Source: Propionibacteriaceae bacterium
GTDB lineage: Bacteria; Actinomycetota; Actinomycetes; Propionibacteriales; Propionibacteriaceae
Assembly (NCBI GenBank): GCA_016717345.1
Contig: JADKFR010000002.1
Location: 465,062-529,061 of the forward strand
Direction of reading: 5' to 3'
Length of the DNA stretch: 64,000 nucleotides
How positions within the stretch are numbered: position 1 is the first letter of the stretch; each line of letters starts with the position of its first letter. Shown here in pieces: positions 36,839 through 48,734 of the stretch. The notes under the pieces were generated by a model. That model saw only the letters and a program-made list of their open reading frames with translations. It was not told the origin of the DNA and did not search any database. The position numbers were made by a program, and so were the translations under genes.

Positions 36839-39800
36839 GTGGACGATCTGGTCCAAAGCGGGGACAGGTGGTCATGGTGGAATCCGCGTGGGCCGCGGAC
36901 AGCGACGAAACCCAAACCCGCCGCGTCGGACGATGATTTGGACGCTGAGATCGCGGCTGCCGAGGCGCGACTGAACGCGCTGCTGATCCACCGGGCGGAA
37001 CGCCGGTCGAGCGCGCCGACCCCGCAGCGTCCGGGGCTGTCGCTGTATCGGTGGCAGGTTGACGCCCTGGAGGCCTGGTCCGACCGGGGCCATCGAGGGG
37101 TAGTCGAGGCAGTAACCGGGGCGGGAAAGACCAGGGTTGGGATCGCCGCGATCGCCGAGGCCCGGAAGCAGGGCCAGCGTGCAGTGGTCATCGTGCCCTC
37201 GCTGGTCCTTGTCAAGCAGTGGGCCACCACGCTCAACGAACTGCTCCCCGATCTGACGGTCTCCACGTCGCTCCAGGACACCCGGCACTGGGACGTGATG
37301 GTGACGACGGTGCAGTCGGCGATGCGGCGGCCTGCTCTGCGGCTTGGCGAGCGTGGGTTGCTCGTAGCAGACGAGTGCCATCGCTACGGTGCCGAGAAGT
37401 TCGCGATCGCCCTTCGTGCGGCGTACGACTGGCGGCTGGGCCTCTCGGCGACACTTGAACGTGGGGACGCCGGCGACGCCGCATTAGAGGCCTACTTCGC
37501 AGGCGTCTGCTTCCACGTCGGCTACGAACGAGCTCTCGCTGAGGAGCTGATTTCCCCGTACCGGTTCGCTTTCGTCAGCGTCCCCCTGACCACCGCCGAA
37601 CGCTCCCGCTACACCCAGCTGGACGAGGATCTCAAGAAGACCCGCTCCGCACTGGTGCTGAAGTACGGGGTACCCGAGCAGCCGATCGCGGAGTTCCTTG
37701 CTGCGGTTGCACGGCTGGCCGAGGACAGGGGCGTGGATGGTTCGGGGCTGGCCAGGCTCTACCTGGCCCGGTTCGCCGCTCGCAAGCAGCTGCTGGCGGG
37801 GACGCGGATGAAGAGGCTCGCCCTTGCTGGAATCTCCCCGGCCGTGCAGTCGTCCAACGGGACGATTGTGTTCACCCAGACTCAGCAGGCCAGTCATACC
37901 GCGGCCGAAACCTTGGAGGCCACCGGGTGCTCGGCGGTGGCAATCCATTCCGACCTGGACGGACAGGAGCGGGAGGAGCGGCTGGAACTCTTCCGGACTC
38001 AGCAGACCATCGCGATCTCGGCACCCCGCATCCTGGACGAAGGGGTGGACGTCCCTGAGGCAGACCTGGGCGTCGTGATGGCGTCGAACCGCAGCCGTCG
38101 CCAGATGATCCAAAGGCTCGGACGGGTGCTGCGACGACGAGACGGCAAGGTGGCTCGGTTCGTCGTGATGTACGCGGCCGACTCCGTGGAGGATCCCTTC
38201 GCGGGTGATCATCTGCCGGACTTCTACGACGAGTGCATCCCGTGGGCGGAGGCGTCCGAGACCTTCGACCTGGCCGAGGACGACCTGCCCCGGCTGCTCA
38301 CGTTCCTCGGCGTCACGAAGGCCGACGCCGGTGCGGACGTCCAGCGCCAGATCGCCGAGGCGGCCGCGCCGCCCCCGTCCGCCACCGTGGGCGTGAGCCC
38401 CGTCGCTCCCGACCTCGGCAGGCAGCCCGACTCAACGCCTCCCGATGACGTGGCGCGCGTCGAAAAGCTGTGCCGGCGTTCCTCCGCAAGAGCACGTCAA
38501 CCAGACCACCGCGAGTACTCGGCCTTCCCTCGTGTCACCGGCGACATCGTCTACGACTACCTCGGGGCCATCGGACGGTTCCCTTTGCTCACGGCCACCG
38601 AGGAGCCTGAGCTGGCGCGGGCGATCGAAGCCGGGCTCTACGCTGAGCACCTGCTGGCCGCCGAGGGTGGTCCTCCAGCCCCACGAACTGCAGCGAGCTG
38701 CCCACGAGGACGAAGAGCGTTCAGGCGCATGGTGTGCAGCAACCTCCGGCTGGTCGTGTCGATCGCCAACATTACGCCCGTCGCGGGCTCGACTTCATTG
38801 ACCTCATTCAAGAGGAACCTCGGGCTGATCCGAGCCGTGCAGAAGTTCGATTTCCGCGAGGTACGGAAGGCTCCACCTATGCCACCTGGTGGATCAAGCA
38901 AACGATCACGCGCGGTCTAGCCGACCAAGGGCGCACGATCCGGCTCCCCGTCCACCTGGACGACAAACTCAAGCGCGTGCACCAGCTCATCCGCGCGCAG
39001 CAGACGACCTGGGCCGATTTCGTGCACGCTCACCCCGACGGGCTCCCCGACGAGGGAATCAGCCGCTCGGAGTTGGCCTATGGGGCAGCTTTGTGGGCGC
39101 CGCTGGTCAGCATCGATCAGCTGCGCGAAGATCTTGACGACCGCGTCGTGATGGTGCGACTGCTGGGTGACACACCCGATGACGCCGATGCGATTGTCGA
39201 TCGGCAAGCCCAAGCGACAATGCTCGAACTTGCCTGGGCGATCCTTGACCATCACGATCCGCGCTTCGCCTTCGTCCTGCGATGCCGGTACGGCTTGCAG
39301 ACCGGTGAGCCGGAAACCCTAGACGTCATCGGGAAGCGGCTCGGCGTCACCAGGGAGCGCGTGCGGCAGTTGGAGGCCCAGGCGTTCAAGATTCTCCAGG
39401 AGACGTTCGTCGCCAAGCACCGGCGGGGAGATTTCTCGGGCGCGCATGCGCCAACCCCGAATCTGGGGGCGCAAGCAATCCCCAGCTTGTCTCGACCTCG
39501 CTCGAAGCCGTCTCCAAAGCCATCCGCAACGAGGGCTGCGAGGCCCGCGTCTGCCTTTCCTCCGAGACGCGGCGCTGAGATGCCCGAGCTGGCACTGCAG
39601 CGTCCGCGCGAGGCCCAAGTGCGGCCGTCGGCATCATCTCAAGGAGCCTCCGACTCCTCGCCCGTGCCTCGTAGAGCCCTCGCGGTCACCACTCCGTCGA
39701 CCATGCCCACCTACGTTCCTCGCAGGGCTCATCCCGAGGAGTTGCCGGGCACCCCACCGAGGAACCGGATCGAGGTTTCATTGGGCGATGCCCGAGCGGT

Positions 39801-40122
39801 CTACGACTCCGCGAAACCGGGCGGTCTCACCGTTGCCTTCGGAAGTCCACTGGTGACGCCTCCGAACGAGCCAGCGGTGGAGACGACCAACGCCCGGATC
39901 ATCCGCAAGATGCTCGAACGGCAGGGCGCTTTGCTCGCCTTGAAGGATCGAGTTGTCCTTGGGCGAAACCACTTCTTCACGACCCTCGAGGACGCGACCC
40001 GGGCGATGACGGGCCTCGATGGCGTCTCGATCGACGAGTGGCGGACGCCCAGTGGCATTTCCCTCACCGACCTGCTCGAGGACGCGGGAGGCGCAGCGTC
40101 GCCACGGTTGCGTCCTCCGTAG
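36839..40122 (+). CDS. SF2 (XPB-like) helicase fused to a sigma-70 factor, frameshifts in the sigma part
   Basis: One frame runs from 36839 to about 38690. Residues 60-480 are a DEAD/DEAH helicase: Walker A EAVTGAGKTRVGI, Walker B LLVADECHRYGAE, LGLSATLERGDAG and motif VI QMIQRLGRVLRRRDG. Without a stop it enters DIVYDYLGAIGRFPLLTATE and ELARAIEAGLYAEHLLA, which is sigma region 1.2. After indels between 38690 and 38870 the sigma core continues: NLRLVVSIARHYARRGLDFI-like region 2.1-2.2, STYATWWIKQTITRGLADQ (2.4), region 3 and VIGKRLGVTRERVRQLEAQA (region 4). A further 230-residue tail ends at 40122. The exact start is uncertain (a GTG at 36835 is possible in another frame). It heads the defence locus and may couple DNA unwinding to transcription start. 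Confidence 0.7.
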
Positions 40123-40498
40123 CGTCGCCATGCGATCAGCCCGTTCGCGAGGCGATCCTCTCCCGGTGGAGCCGCCTTCGGCGTCACCCTCGGCCACAGC
40201 TCGGGGGCCTCGGTGAACGGTGGCGGGTCGCCGGGCCGGGTGCTGATCTGCTGCGCGATGCTCCGGGGGTGGCAAACGGTCCGCACCATTGCGATCGTCG
40301 GACTCCCGCAAGAACGAGTCCTGCGCGCCTTCGACGCACCACGCACGGGCGCGACGAAGCGAGCTCGGCCAGGATGGGCGGCGAGACGCGACCAAGGTGA
40401 CCAGTGCGCGGTGTGACACGTTGGAAGCTTGATAGCTTCACTGACAGAGCCGCAGCCGACGGCTCTTCGGGCGTGCCGATGATCGAGGGGGTTTGGCT
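40123..40498. other. Intergenic region with two hairpins
   Basis: No gene is seen. GAAGCT/AGCTTC (40424-40439, 4-base loop) and AGAGCCG/CGGCTCT (40446-40466, 7-base loop) form two adjacent inverted repeats before the next gene. They could be a weak terminator of the sigma-helicase gene or operator sites; a T-run is lacking. Confidence 0.4.
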
Positions 40499-43400
40499 GT
40501 GCCGGACGCTGATCCAGCGGCAGACACGCAGGGTGCTCTGAGTGACGTGGCGCGGCGCGGCGTCCAGTTGTTCCGATTCCTCGCAGCGTCCCAGAGGTTG
40601 CGGACGGCGACGGTCCGCAAGGCCGGCGACTACTCCGAGTGTCTGTGGCTGAACGCCCTGCCCGAGCACGTCGCCGTGGAGTCCGCGCTGCGAGCGCCGG
40701 TACCCCGTGAGGCGGCGAGGCTCGTCGGCGTCAGGAGGGTTCCACCGGTGGACCCGCCCGCCGCGCCGGAGCAGATCCGGACGCGAGTGCTCGACTTGAA
40801 GCGTCAGACCAGTGTGCAACCTGCGTGGCGCCACGAGGAGGACGAGGCGACGGCGTCGCCCGAGGAGCTCTCCCTCTTCAGTGACTGGTCCGTCGCCTGG
40901 CGCATATGGGCCTCCCGCGAGCAGTCCGACGCGCCGGCGCGGTCGCTGTATGAACGGCTCTTCAGGCTGGCGGCCACTCTGGAGGCCCATCCGGAGGAAT
41001 TCGAGTTCGTCTTGGGTGTGGGCTGCCTGTCGTGGCGCCCGGAGGGCTACGAGGACATCCAGCGACACCTGTGGACGACACCGCTGACGGTCGAGATGGA
41101 ATCCGTCAGTGGCGACTTCATCGTCACCCTCGAGGAACCCGATGCGCCCATACTCAACCTCGAGCTTGAGATGGTGGAACCCGAACTGATCCAGAGCAAC
41201 CAGGGGGTAGCGAGTGCCAGGGACCAGATCCGGCGCGAACCGCACCATCCGATGGATCGGACGGAGATGGCCGACCTTGGCAAGCAGGTCACCAACCACC
41301 TGAGCGCGGACGGCGCCTACGACGATCGGGACAGCGCAGCGGAGCCGAGTAGTCGGCCCGTCGCCACGTTCGCCCCCGCGCTGCTCCTCCGGAAACGCAA
41401 CCAGGCGCCGCTGGTCGAGCTGTTCGACTTCATCGCCGCCGAGATCGAGTCACGGGGCACTGTTCCTGCCGGGCTGCTGCCCCTCTTGGATCCCGACCAG
41501 CTGCCTGCGGCCATCCCGAGCGCCGAGGCCGGCGCCATGATCCAGGCTGACGGTGAGCCGTTCCTGCCCCTCCCCCTCAACGAGGTGCAGCTGCGCATCC
41601 TCGACCATGTCGACCACAATGCGCAGACCTTGGTTCAAGGGCCGCCGGGGACTGGGAAGACGCACACCGCCGCGGCCCTCATCTCGCACTTGCTCGCCCA
41701 GGGCAAGCGGGTGCTGGTCACGGCCAAGACGGATCAGGCCCTACGTGAGGTCCGCGAGAAGCTGCCGAAGCCGATCCAGCCTCTGGCCGTCTCCGTCATC
41801 GGCGCCAGCCGCAGTGAGCTCGCGGAACTCGACACAGCCGTCCAGACCATCTCTGAGAAGGCGGACCTGCTTGACCAGCATTCGGATCGAGCCGCCGAGA
41901 CTCACCTTCTCGCTCAGGTGGATCGACTCCAGCGGGAGCGAGCCGAGGCAAGGCACCTGCTCTTGGAGGTTCGTCGCGCGGAGACCGCCGCCGTGACCGT
42001 CCATGGCTGGGAGGGCACCCCGGCGGCCATCGCCCAGCAGGTCACCCGGCAGCGCGCGGAACACGAGTGGATCCTCGTCCTGGGTGACGCCAGCGCGGAA
42101 GGGCCTTTGCCCGTGCCGGCCGTCAGCGTCCAGGGTTGGTACGCGCTGCTAACGGACCACCGCCTGGCGCCATCCGGTTCTTCGGAGGAACGTGAATTCC
42201 GGGCGGCCGATCGTCAGTTCGTCGAGTTGGCCCCGCCGACTCCAGAGCAGGTGCGGGTGCGATGGGAGGAGCGGCTCCGGGCGTCCGAGCGTTGCGACGC
42301 GACCCGTCCGCCTTCCCCCGGGACGACCGCCTGGGGCCTTGAGACACTCCCCGCCGACGTTCTCGGGGAATTGCGGGAAGGTGTCGGCATAGTCGCGCTC
42401 GCCGGCCGCAACCTCGCCAGCGGAAGGCCCGATTGGGTGGGCCGGATGGTGCATGACATTCAATCGGGCCTCGTCGCTGTCTGGAGCGCTCGTCATGAAC
42501 GCGTCGGAACACTGCTGCGAACCGCCGCCCCGTTCGTCGCCGCCTGTCCGTGGACCGACGAAATCCAAGCGATCGGGAGCGCCAGCGAGGAGGTTCTGGC
42601 TCTCGTGCCCGACCTGCTCGTCGTCGTGGAGCGGTCGGGGCCCCTCAAGACGGATGGCCAGGGGAGAGTCAAGCTGGGACTGCTGACTCCGAGGAAGGTT
42701 CGAGACGCCGTCCCCTTCCTTGAATCAGTCACGGTCAACGGGCACCAGCCCCACACCGGGGAGGAGATTGCCGCCGGCGCGAACTACCTGCGCGCGCTGT
42801 CACTCGTCGCTGATCTTGGGCTCCAGTGGCCTGACGGTGGGCCACAGCCGTCGGGGTCGATCCATGACCGCTTCGCCTACCACGAGGCTGCCGCACGGGA
42901 GCTCCAGATTGGGCTGGCGCACGGCGCACTCATCCTTGGCTTGGAGAAGAGGATGTCGGCCCTTCGAGTCGCGCGCCCGGACTGGCGATCGGCACAAGCC
43001 CTCAGTGACTTCGTCGCCGCCATCGACCACATCCTGGCCAAGCGCGAGTTCGACGCGGCCGACCAGGCGTTCGCCGCTCTGGGGCGGGCCTTCGGTGACG
43101 TTGACCTGACCCCTCCCGTGCAGGACTTGGCCCGCGCCTTCAGCAGCAAGGACGCCACCGCGTACGCCGCGCAGTATTCCCTGCTCGAGGAACGCCGAAA
43201 GCTGGGGCTGCTGTACGCCCAACGCGCCGAACTGGACGGCATCGTGCGCGCATACTGGTTGAGCCTGGCCGACGCCGTCATGGGGTCGGCGGACGCACCG
43301 AGTGTGGAGCGCGCGGCTGAGCAGGCTTGAGGATGCCTGGTCGTGGGCGACCACGGGCACGTGGCTCCGCACCCGGGCGACGTCCGATGTCAACGCCGTT

Positions 43401-45780
43401 CAGCACCGCATTGCCACCATCGACGACCAGCTCCGCGAGCTGGCCGGTCGACTCGCTGCCTCGCGCGCATGGTCCAAGGCGCTGGCGCCGGACCGGCTCA
43501 CGCACCAATCGCGTGCGGATCTGAAGCAGTACGCCCAACTCGTGCGTCGCCTTGGGAAGGGGACCGGCAAGTACGCGGCGTCCCGTCGGGCCGAAATCCG
43601 CTTGGCGATGGACCGATGCCGTCCCTCAGTCCCGGTGTGGATCATGCCGATCTACCGGCTGACCGAACAGCTGGACCTGCACGAGAACCTCTTCGACGTG
43701 GTCGTCGTGGACGAGGCGTCCCAGGCAGGCCTGGACGCCGTCTTCCTGCAATACCTGGCGCCCCGCATCGTGGTGATCGGCGATGACCGGCAGGTTTCCA
43801 CGTCCGCGGTCGGCGTGAATCGCGAACAACTGGATGCCTTGGCAGCCCAATTCCTGCGGGACAACGTTCACAGCGCCACCTGGAAAGACCCGGAACGCTC
43901 ACTCTTCGACGAGGCCGACATGCGCTTCGGTAAGCGGCTGACGTTGGTGGAGCACCGACGCTGCGTCCCCGAGATCATCGGATTCTCGAACCTAGTGGCC
44001 TACGAGCCCAACAATGTGAAGCTCATCCCGGTGCGGCAAGTCCCTGCGGATCGCCTTCCTCCCATCGTGGACGTGCCCCTGGTCGACGGCTATGAGCATG
44101 GCACCACCGGGAACAAGGTCAACCGACCAGAGGTCGAAGCAGTCGTCGCCCAGATCGAACAGTGCCTGGAGGACCCGCGCTACGACGGCCTCACCTTCGG
44201 CGTCATCTCGCTTCTGGGCTCACGGCAGGCCCAGCTGATCGAAACCGAACTGATGACCCGGATCCCCCCTGAGGAGTGGAAGCGGCGTGAGTTGCGCTGC
44301 GGCGACTCCGCGTCCTTTCAGGGCGCCGAGCGGAACGTCATGTTCCTGTCCATGGTGACCGGCCACCCCGAACGAGACTTCCAGCGGGCCACGCAAACGC
44401 GAGAACTCAGCGTCCAGCGCTACAACGTGGCTGTGTCCCGGGCCAAGGATCAACTGTGGCTGTTCCACACCGTCACGCTGGAGGAGATCCCGAACTCCGA
44501 GGACATGCGGCACCAGTTGCTCACGTACTGCCGCGAGGTCACGAGTCGCGGCGAGGTCGGCGAGCTGCCGGCCCTCGCGCCCGACGATATCCATGTTCCT
44601 CCCTTCGATTCGCTGTTCGAACAGCGGATCTTCAACGAGCTGGTATCGCGCGGCTACCGGGTGGAACCCCAGGTTTCTGCCCTCGGCTATTCCATCGACC
44701 TCGTGGTGGAGGGCCGAGCGAGTCGACTCGCGGTCGAGTGCGATGGCGATCAGTGGCATGGCCCCGACCAGCACGAGCGGGACATGGAGCGTCAGCGCAA
44801 TCTCGAGCGTTGCCAGTGGCGCTTCCATCGCATTCGGGAGTCCGCGTACTACGTCGGACCGGCGGAGACCATCGCCGTCCTGCTGGACCGGCTCGCTGAG
44901 GTGGGCATAGCGCCGTGGGGGCAGGAACCGGAGGAACCGGAGTCGCCGGTTTCCGTGCCAACGCCGCCCGAGCCCGCCAGCCCTGTCACGCCTGAGGAGG
45001 CGGACGTGCCGGAAGCGCCGACGAGCTGGGTGCCCCGGCGCGCGTGGCACGGCGGCATCGGCAGCGTGGACGCGCCCGAGGCTGCCAGCCCCGTCACGCC
45101 AGAGGAGACGGACGATACGGACAATAAGGAGTCACTGGGGTCGTCCCCGGCGGCATCACTCCCAACACCCGGCGAGCCCGACGCCCCCGAATCGAAGGCC
45201 GGTTCGGAGCTGTCCGAGTATGTTGCGTTCTCCGGGCAACTCATCCCCATCGGTGAGGCATCAAGTCGTCAGGTGACCAAGGCAATCGTGGACATCGTGG
45301 CGGCCGAAGGCCCCATCAGTGGAGTGCGCCTCCATCGCGCCTACGTGATCGCCGCAGGGGGCCAACGTGTCGGCCGCGTGATTGCCTCCGAGCTGAACAA
45401 AGCGATTGCGGCTGCGCTGCGCGTCGGCTCGATCGTCGACGACAACCCATTGCACGTGCAGGGCTACCAGAGCCGTGCCTTCCGCCTGCCCGACCAGCCG
45501 ACCGTCCGCCTCCGGGCACCCGGACCTCGCGAACTCGACGAGATCCCGGTGCGGGAACTTGCTGCGGTGCTGGAACTCGCAGCCATCGAGGCGGGATGGG
45601 ACGACTCTGATGCCCTGTTCCGTGAAGCCTTGCGCCTCCTGGGCTGGAAACGATTGACCACCAACGTGCGAACCGCGCTCGGGCAGGCGGCGAAGATCGC
45701 TCGGCAGGCGCGACGCCGACTCACACGAGGGAGAGAGCGTGGTCCTTCGACCCCAGCCAGTTCATCTGGGCTAGGTTGCT
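40499..45780 (+). CDS. AAA/UPF1-like helicase with C-terminal nuclease-like domain, one frameshift
   Basis: The GTG at 40499 is favoured by GAGGGGG eight bases upstream; a TTG at 40493 is possible. A long N-terminal part (about 370 residues) precedes Walker A (TLVQGPPGTGKTHTAAALIS). A coiled-coil-like insert follows (HLLAQVDRLQRERAEARHLL). An indel near 43318 changes the frame. Thereafter come the DExx box (FDVVVVDEASQAGLDAVFLQ), VVIGDDRQVSTSA, SFQGAERNVMFLSMV and QRYNVAVSRAKDQLWLF of SF1 helicases. At about residues 1365-1455 a restriction-endonuclease-like domain of the MTES_1575/Vsr type is seen (SLFEQRIFNELVSRGY, YSIDLVV, LAVECDGDQWHG). A Pro/Glu-rich linker and a helical domain end the protein. 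No stop is found before the drmD-like gene, so the end is approximate. Confidence 0.7.
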
Positions 45781-45839
45781 CAAAGAGAGCGGGGGGACGC
45801 GGAACGTCGCCCTGCCACACCCCAGCAGGAGGACAGGCC

Positions 45840-48734
45840 TTGACCGGCACCGTTGTTGCATCCGAGCTCAACGTCGCCCCTGGTTCCGTGGTGGTGGTCC
45901 GGGACGAGGAGTGGCTGGTCACCGGCGTCGACCACACCCAGGACGGGTCACTGCTGCGCGTTCAGGGCCTGTCGGAGTTGGTCCGCGACACAACTGCCGC
46001 GTTCTATGAGGGCCTGGATGTCATCGAGGTCCTCGACCCCGCCCAGGCCACGGTTGTCGCCGACGACTCCCACTACTACCGGCGTTCCCGCCTGTGGCTG
46101 GAATCGACCCTCCGCAAGACGGCCGTGCCTCTGGACGGCGCCGCCCTGACGGTCTCCACGGAGATGCTCGCCGACACTCTCCAGTACCAGCTGTCGGCGG
46201 TCCGCAAGGCCCTCGACCCAGCTAACCTGCGCACCCGCATCCTGCTGGCGGACGCGGTGGGCCTGGGCAAGACCCTCGAGATCGGCATGATCCTCGCCGA
46301 GCTGATCCGTCGTGGTCGTGGTGAGCGGATCCTGATCGTGAGTCCCCGGCACGTCCTGGAGCAGATGCAGCACGAGATGTGGTGCCGGTTCGCGATCCCG
46401 TTCGTCCGGCTCGATTCGGTGGGCATTCAGCGGGTCCGGCAGAAGCTGCCGGCGACCCGCAACCCGTTCACCTACTTCAGGCGGGTGATCATCTCGATCG
46501 ACACGTTGAAGTCCGATCGGTACCTCAACGCCTTGCGCCACCACCGCTGGGACGCCGTGGTCATCGACGAGTCGCACAACCTCACCAACTCCGAGACCCA
46601 GAACAACCGGCTGGCCCGCGTCCTGGCGCCGAACACCGACGCGCTGATCCTGGCCTCGGCAACCCCGCACAACGGCAAGTCCGCCTCGTTCGCGGAGTTG
46701 ATCCGGCTACTGGAACCCACGGCGGTCCGCCCCGACGGCACGATCATCTCCGATGAAGTGGAGCGGCTGATCGTGCGCCGGCACCGGCATAGTCCCGAGG
46801 TCGCCAAGGAGGTGGGCGCGAAGTGGGCCGAGCGTCGGGAGCCGCAGAACTGGCTGGTGCCCGCGTCCCCGGCCGAGGACGCCATCGCCCGCGAACTTGA
46901 CGAGGTGTGGCTGCACCCCGCGACGGGCACGAGCCCGCATTCCGGCGCGGGCGCGAAGCTGTTCCCGTGGACGCTGGCCAAGGCGTTCTTGTCGTCCCCG
47001 GCGGCCCTGCGCGAGACCGTCCGGGAGCGCATCAAGCGGCTCGGCTCCTCCCCGACGCCGGCGCAGGCCCGCGAGGTGGTCGCGCTGCAGCGACTGGGCC
47101 ACCAAGCCGACGCTGCGCTGGTGGCACCGTCCGCCAAGTACGCGAAGCTGGTCGACTACCTGCGCTCGCTGGGGGTCGGCCCCGCCTCCCCGGTGCGGGC
47201 GGTGGTGTTCGCCGAGCGCGTCCCGACCCTGAAGTTGTTGCAGGCCAAGCTGCCCAAGGATCTCAAGCTCCACGACGAGCAGGTGGCCATCCTGCACGGC
47301 GGCCTCACCGACGAGGAGCAGCAGGGCGTGGTGGAGAGCTTCAAGCAGGCCAGTTCGCCGATCCGAGTGCTGGTGACCGGCGATGTGGCGTCCGAGGGCG
47401 TCAACCTGCATTCGCAGTGCCACGAGCTGATCCATTTCGACATCCCGTGGAGCCTGATCCGGATCGAGCAGCGCAACGGCCGCATCGACCGCTACGGCCA
47501 GCTGTTCCCCCCGCAGATCACCACCTTGCTGCTGGATCCGCACAGCGACGACTTCTCCGGCGACCTGCGCGTGCTGAGCCGCCTGATCGACAAGGAGCAC
47601 GAGGCCCACCAGGCCCTGGGCGACGTGGCCTCGCTGATGGGCAAGTACGACGTCGCCGGCGAGGAGGAGGAGATCCGCAAGGTGCTGGCCGGGGAAGCGA
47701 AACTGGAAGACGTGGTCGCCTCGACCACCTACGTCCTGGACGCCGACCCGATCGCCGGCATGCTGGCCCGAATCGCCGCCCTCGACCACTCGACCTCCCA
47801 ACCCCCGTCCCCGACAACGCCCGAGAAGACCTCGGCCCTGTACGCCACGCAGGTCGACTTCCTGCGCGAGGCCCTGCAGGAGGCGTACCTGACCCCGAGC
47901 GCTCCGGTCGCCGCCCGCGGGCTGGGCTGGACGGAGCATCCGAACCAGAGCATCGTCACCTTCGCGCCACCCGTCGATCTCCAGCAGCGGCTGGACGTGT
48001 TGCCGCAGAGCTACCTCGCCGATCGGCGGGTGACCAGGGAGTTCAAGCTGGTCACCTCACCGCAGCGCGGCGCGCAGTTGCTGAAGGATGCCCTGGCCGA
48101 CCCGTCCGGCTCGTCGTGGCCCGAGGCGCACTTCCTGGGACCCTTGCACCCGGTGAACGACTGGGCGGCCGACCGGGCGCTGGCGAGCCTGGCCCGCAAC
48201 CAGGTGTTCGCCGTCCGCGGCGACGTCGACCACCCGACGGTCCTCTTGTTGGGGACGCTGACGAACCGCCGCGGCCAGGTGGTGGCCTCGGCCTACCTGA
48301 CCGCCGAGTTCCCCAACCTCGCCAACCTGAACTTCTGCCCGATCACGGCGCACGGCTCGGCGGCCGAGTTGGTGGCCGCGGTCGGGCTGGCCGAAGCGTC
48401 CAGTAACCCGGGCGGGGTCGCGGGCGTGGACGGCCTGCAGCCGCTGATCACGGCGGCGGTGACGAGCGCCCAGGACGAGATGGCGATGATCTTCGGCGCG
48501 GCCGAGCAGGCCGTCACCCAGCGCGTGCAGGACTGGTCGCAGCGGGCCAGCCGCTGGACCGAGGAGGCGGACGCCCTCGCCCAGCGCTCGACCATCAAGG
48601 AGCGGCGGGTCAGCGTCGAGGAGGAGCGCAGGCTGGCTGCCGGCATGGCCCCGGACCGGCAGCTCGTCCGGCCGCTGCTGCTGGTGGTGCCGTCCGATCA
48701 TCCGGTCGCCGGCGCGGGGGAGGGGCAGGCATGA
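45840..48734 (+). CDS. drmD: DrmD-like SNF2-family helicase
   Basis: I place the start at TTG 45840 because AGGAGGA lies seven bases upstream; the frame is open much further into the preceding gene. The 964-residue product has the SWI2/SNF2 core: LLADAVGLGKTLEIGMILAE (motif I, about residue 138), VVIDESHNLTNSETQ (motif II), LILASATPHNGKSASF (motif III), VLVTGDVASEGVNLHSQC (motif V) and LIRIEQRNGRIDRYGQLFPP (motif VI). The N-terminal SELNVAPGSVVVVRDEEWLV and the long helical C-terminus match DISARM DrmD proteins. It is followed with a 4-base overlap by the methyltransferase gene, the order seen in class 1 DISARM. Intact. Confidence 0.75.
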   Translation: MTGTVVASELNVAPGSVVVVRDEEWLVTGVDHTQDGSLLRVQGLSELVRDTTAAFYEGLDVIEVLDPAQATVVADDSHYYRRSRLWLESTLRKTAVPLDGAALTVSTEMLADTLQYQLSAVRKALDPANLRTRILLADAVGLGKTLEIGMILAELIRRGRGERILIVSPRHVLEQMQHEMWCRFAIPFVRLDSVGIQRVRQKLPATRNPFTYFRRVIISIDTLKSDRYLNALRHHRWDAVVIDESHNLTNSETQNNRLARVLAPNTDALILASATPHNGKSASFAELIRLLEPTAVRPDGTIISDEVERLIVRRHRHSPEVAKEVGAKWAERREPQNWLVPASPAEDAIARELDEVWLHPATGTSPHSGAGAKLFPWTLAKAFLSSPAALRETVRERIKRLGSSPTPAQAREVVALQRLGHQADAALVAPSAKYAKLVDYLRSLGVGPASPVRAVVFAERVPTLKLLQAKLPKDLKLHDEQVAILHGGLTDEEQQGVVESFKQASSPIRVLVTGDVASEGVNLHSQCHELIHFDIPWSLIRIEQRNGRIDRYGQLFPPQITTLLLDPHSDDFSGDLRVLSRLIDKEHEAHQALGDVASLMGKYDVAGEEEEIRKVLAGEAKLEDVVASTTYVLDADPIAGMLARIAALDHSTSQPPSPTTPEKTSALYATQVDFLREALQEAYLTPSAPVAARGLGWTEHPNQSIVTFAPPVDLQQRLDVLPQSYLADRRVTREFKLVTSPQRGAQLLKDALADPSGSSWPEAHFLGPLHPVNDWAADRALASLARNQVFAVRGDVDHPTVLLLGTLTNRRGQVVASAYLTAEFPNLANLNFCPITAHGSAAELVAAVGLAEASSNPGGVAGVDGLQPLITAAVTSAQDEMAMIFGAAEQAVTQRVQDWSQRASRWTEEADALAQRSTIKERRVSVEEERRLAAGMAPDRQLVRPLLLVVPSDHPVAGAGEGQA

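Noticed and set aside
36839..40122. Two separate genes, helicase and sigma factor
   Set aside because: The helicase frame enters sigma region 1.2 without a stop, and no ribosome site precedes the sigma part; kept as one fused gene with the indels noted.
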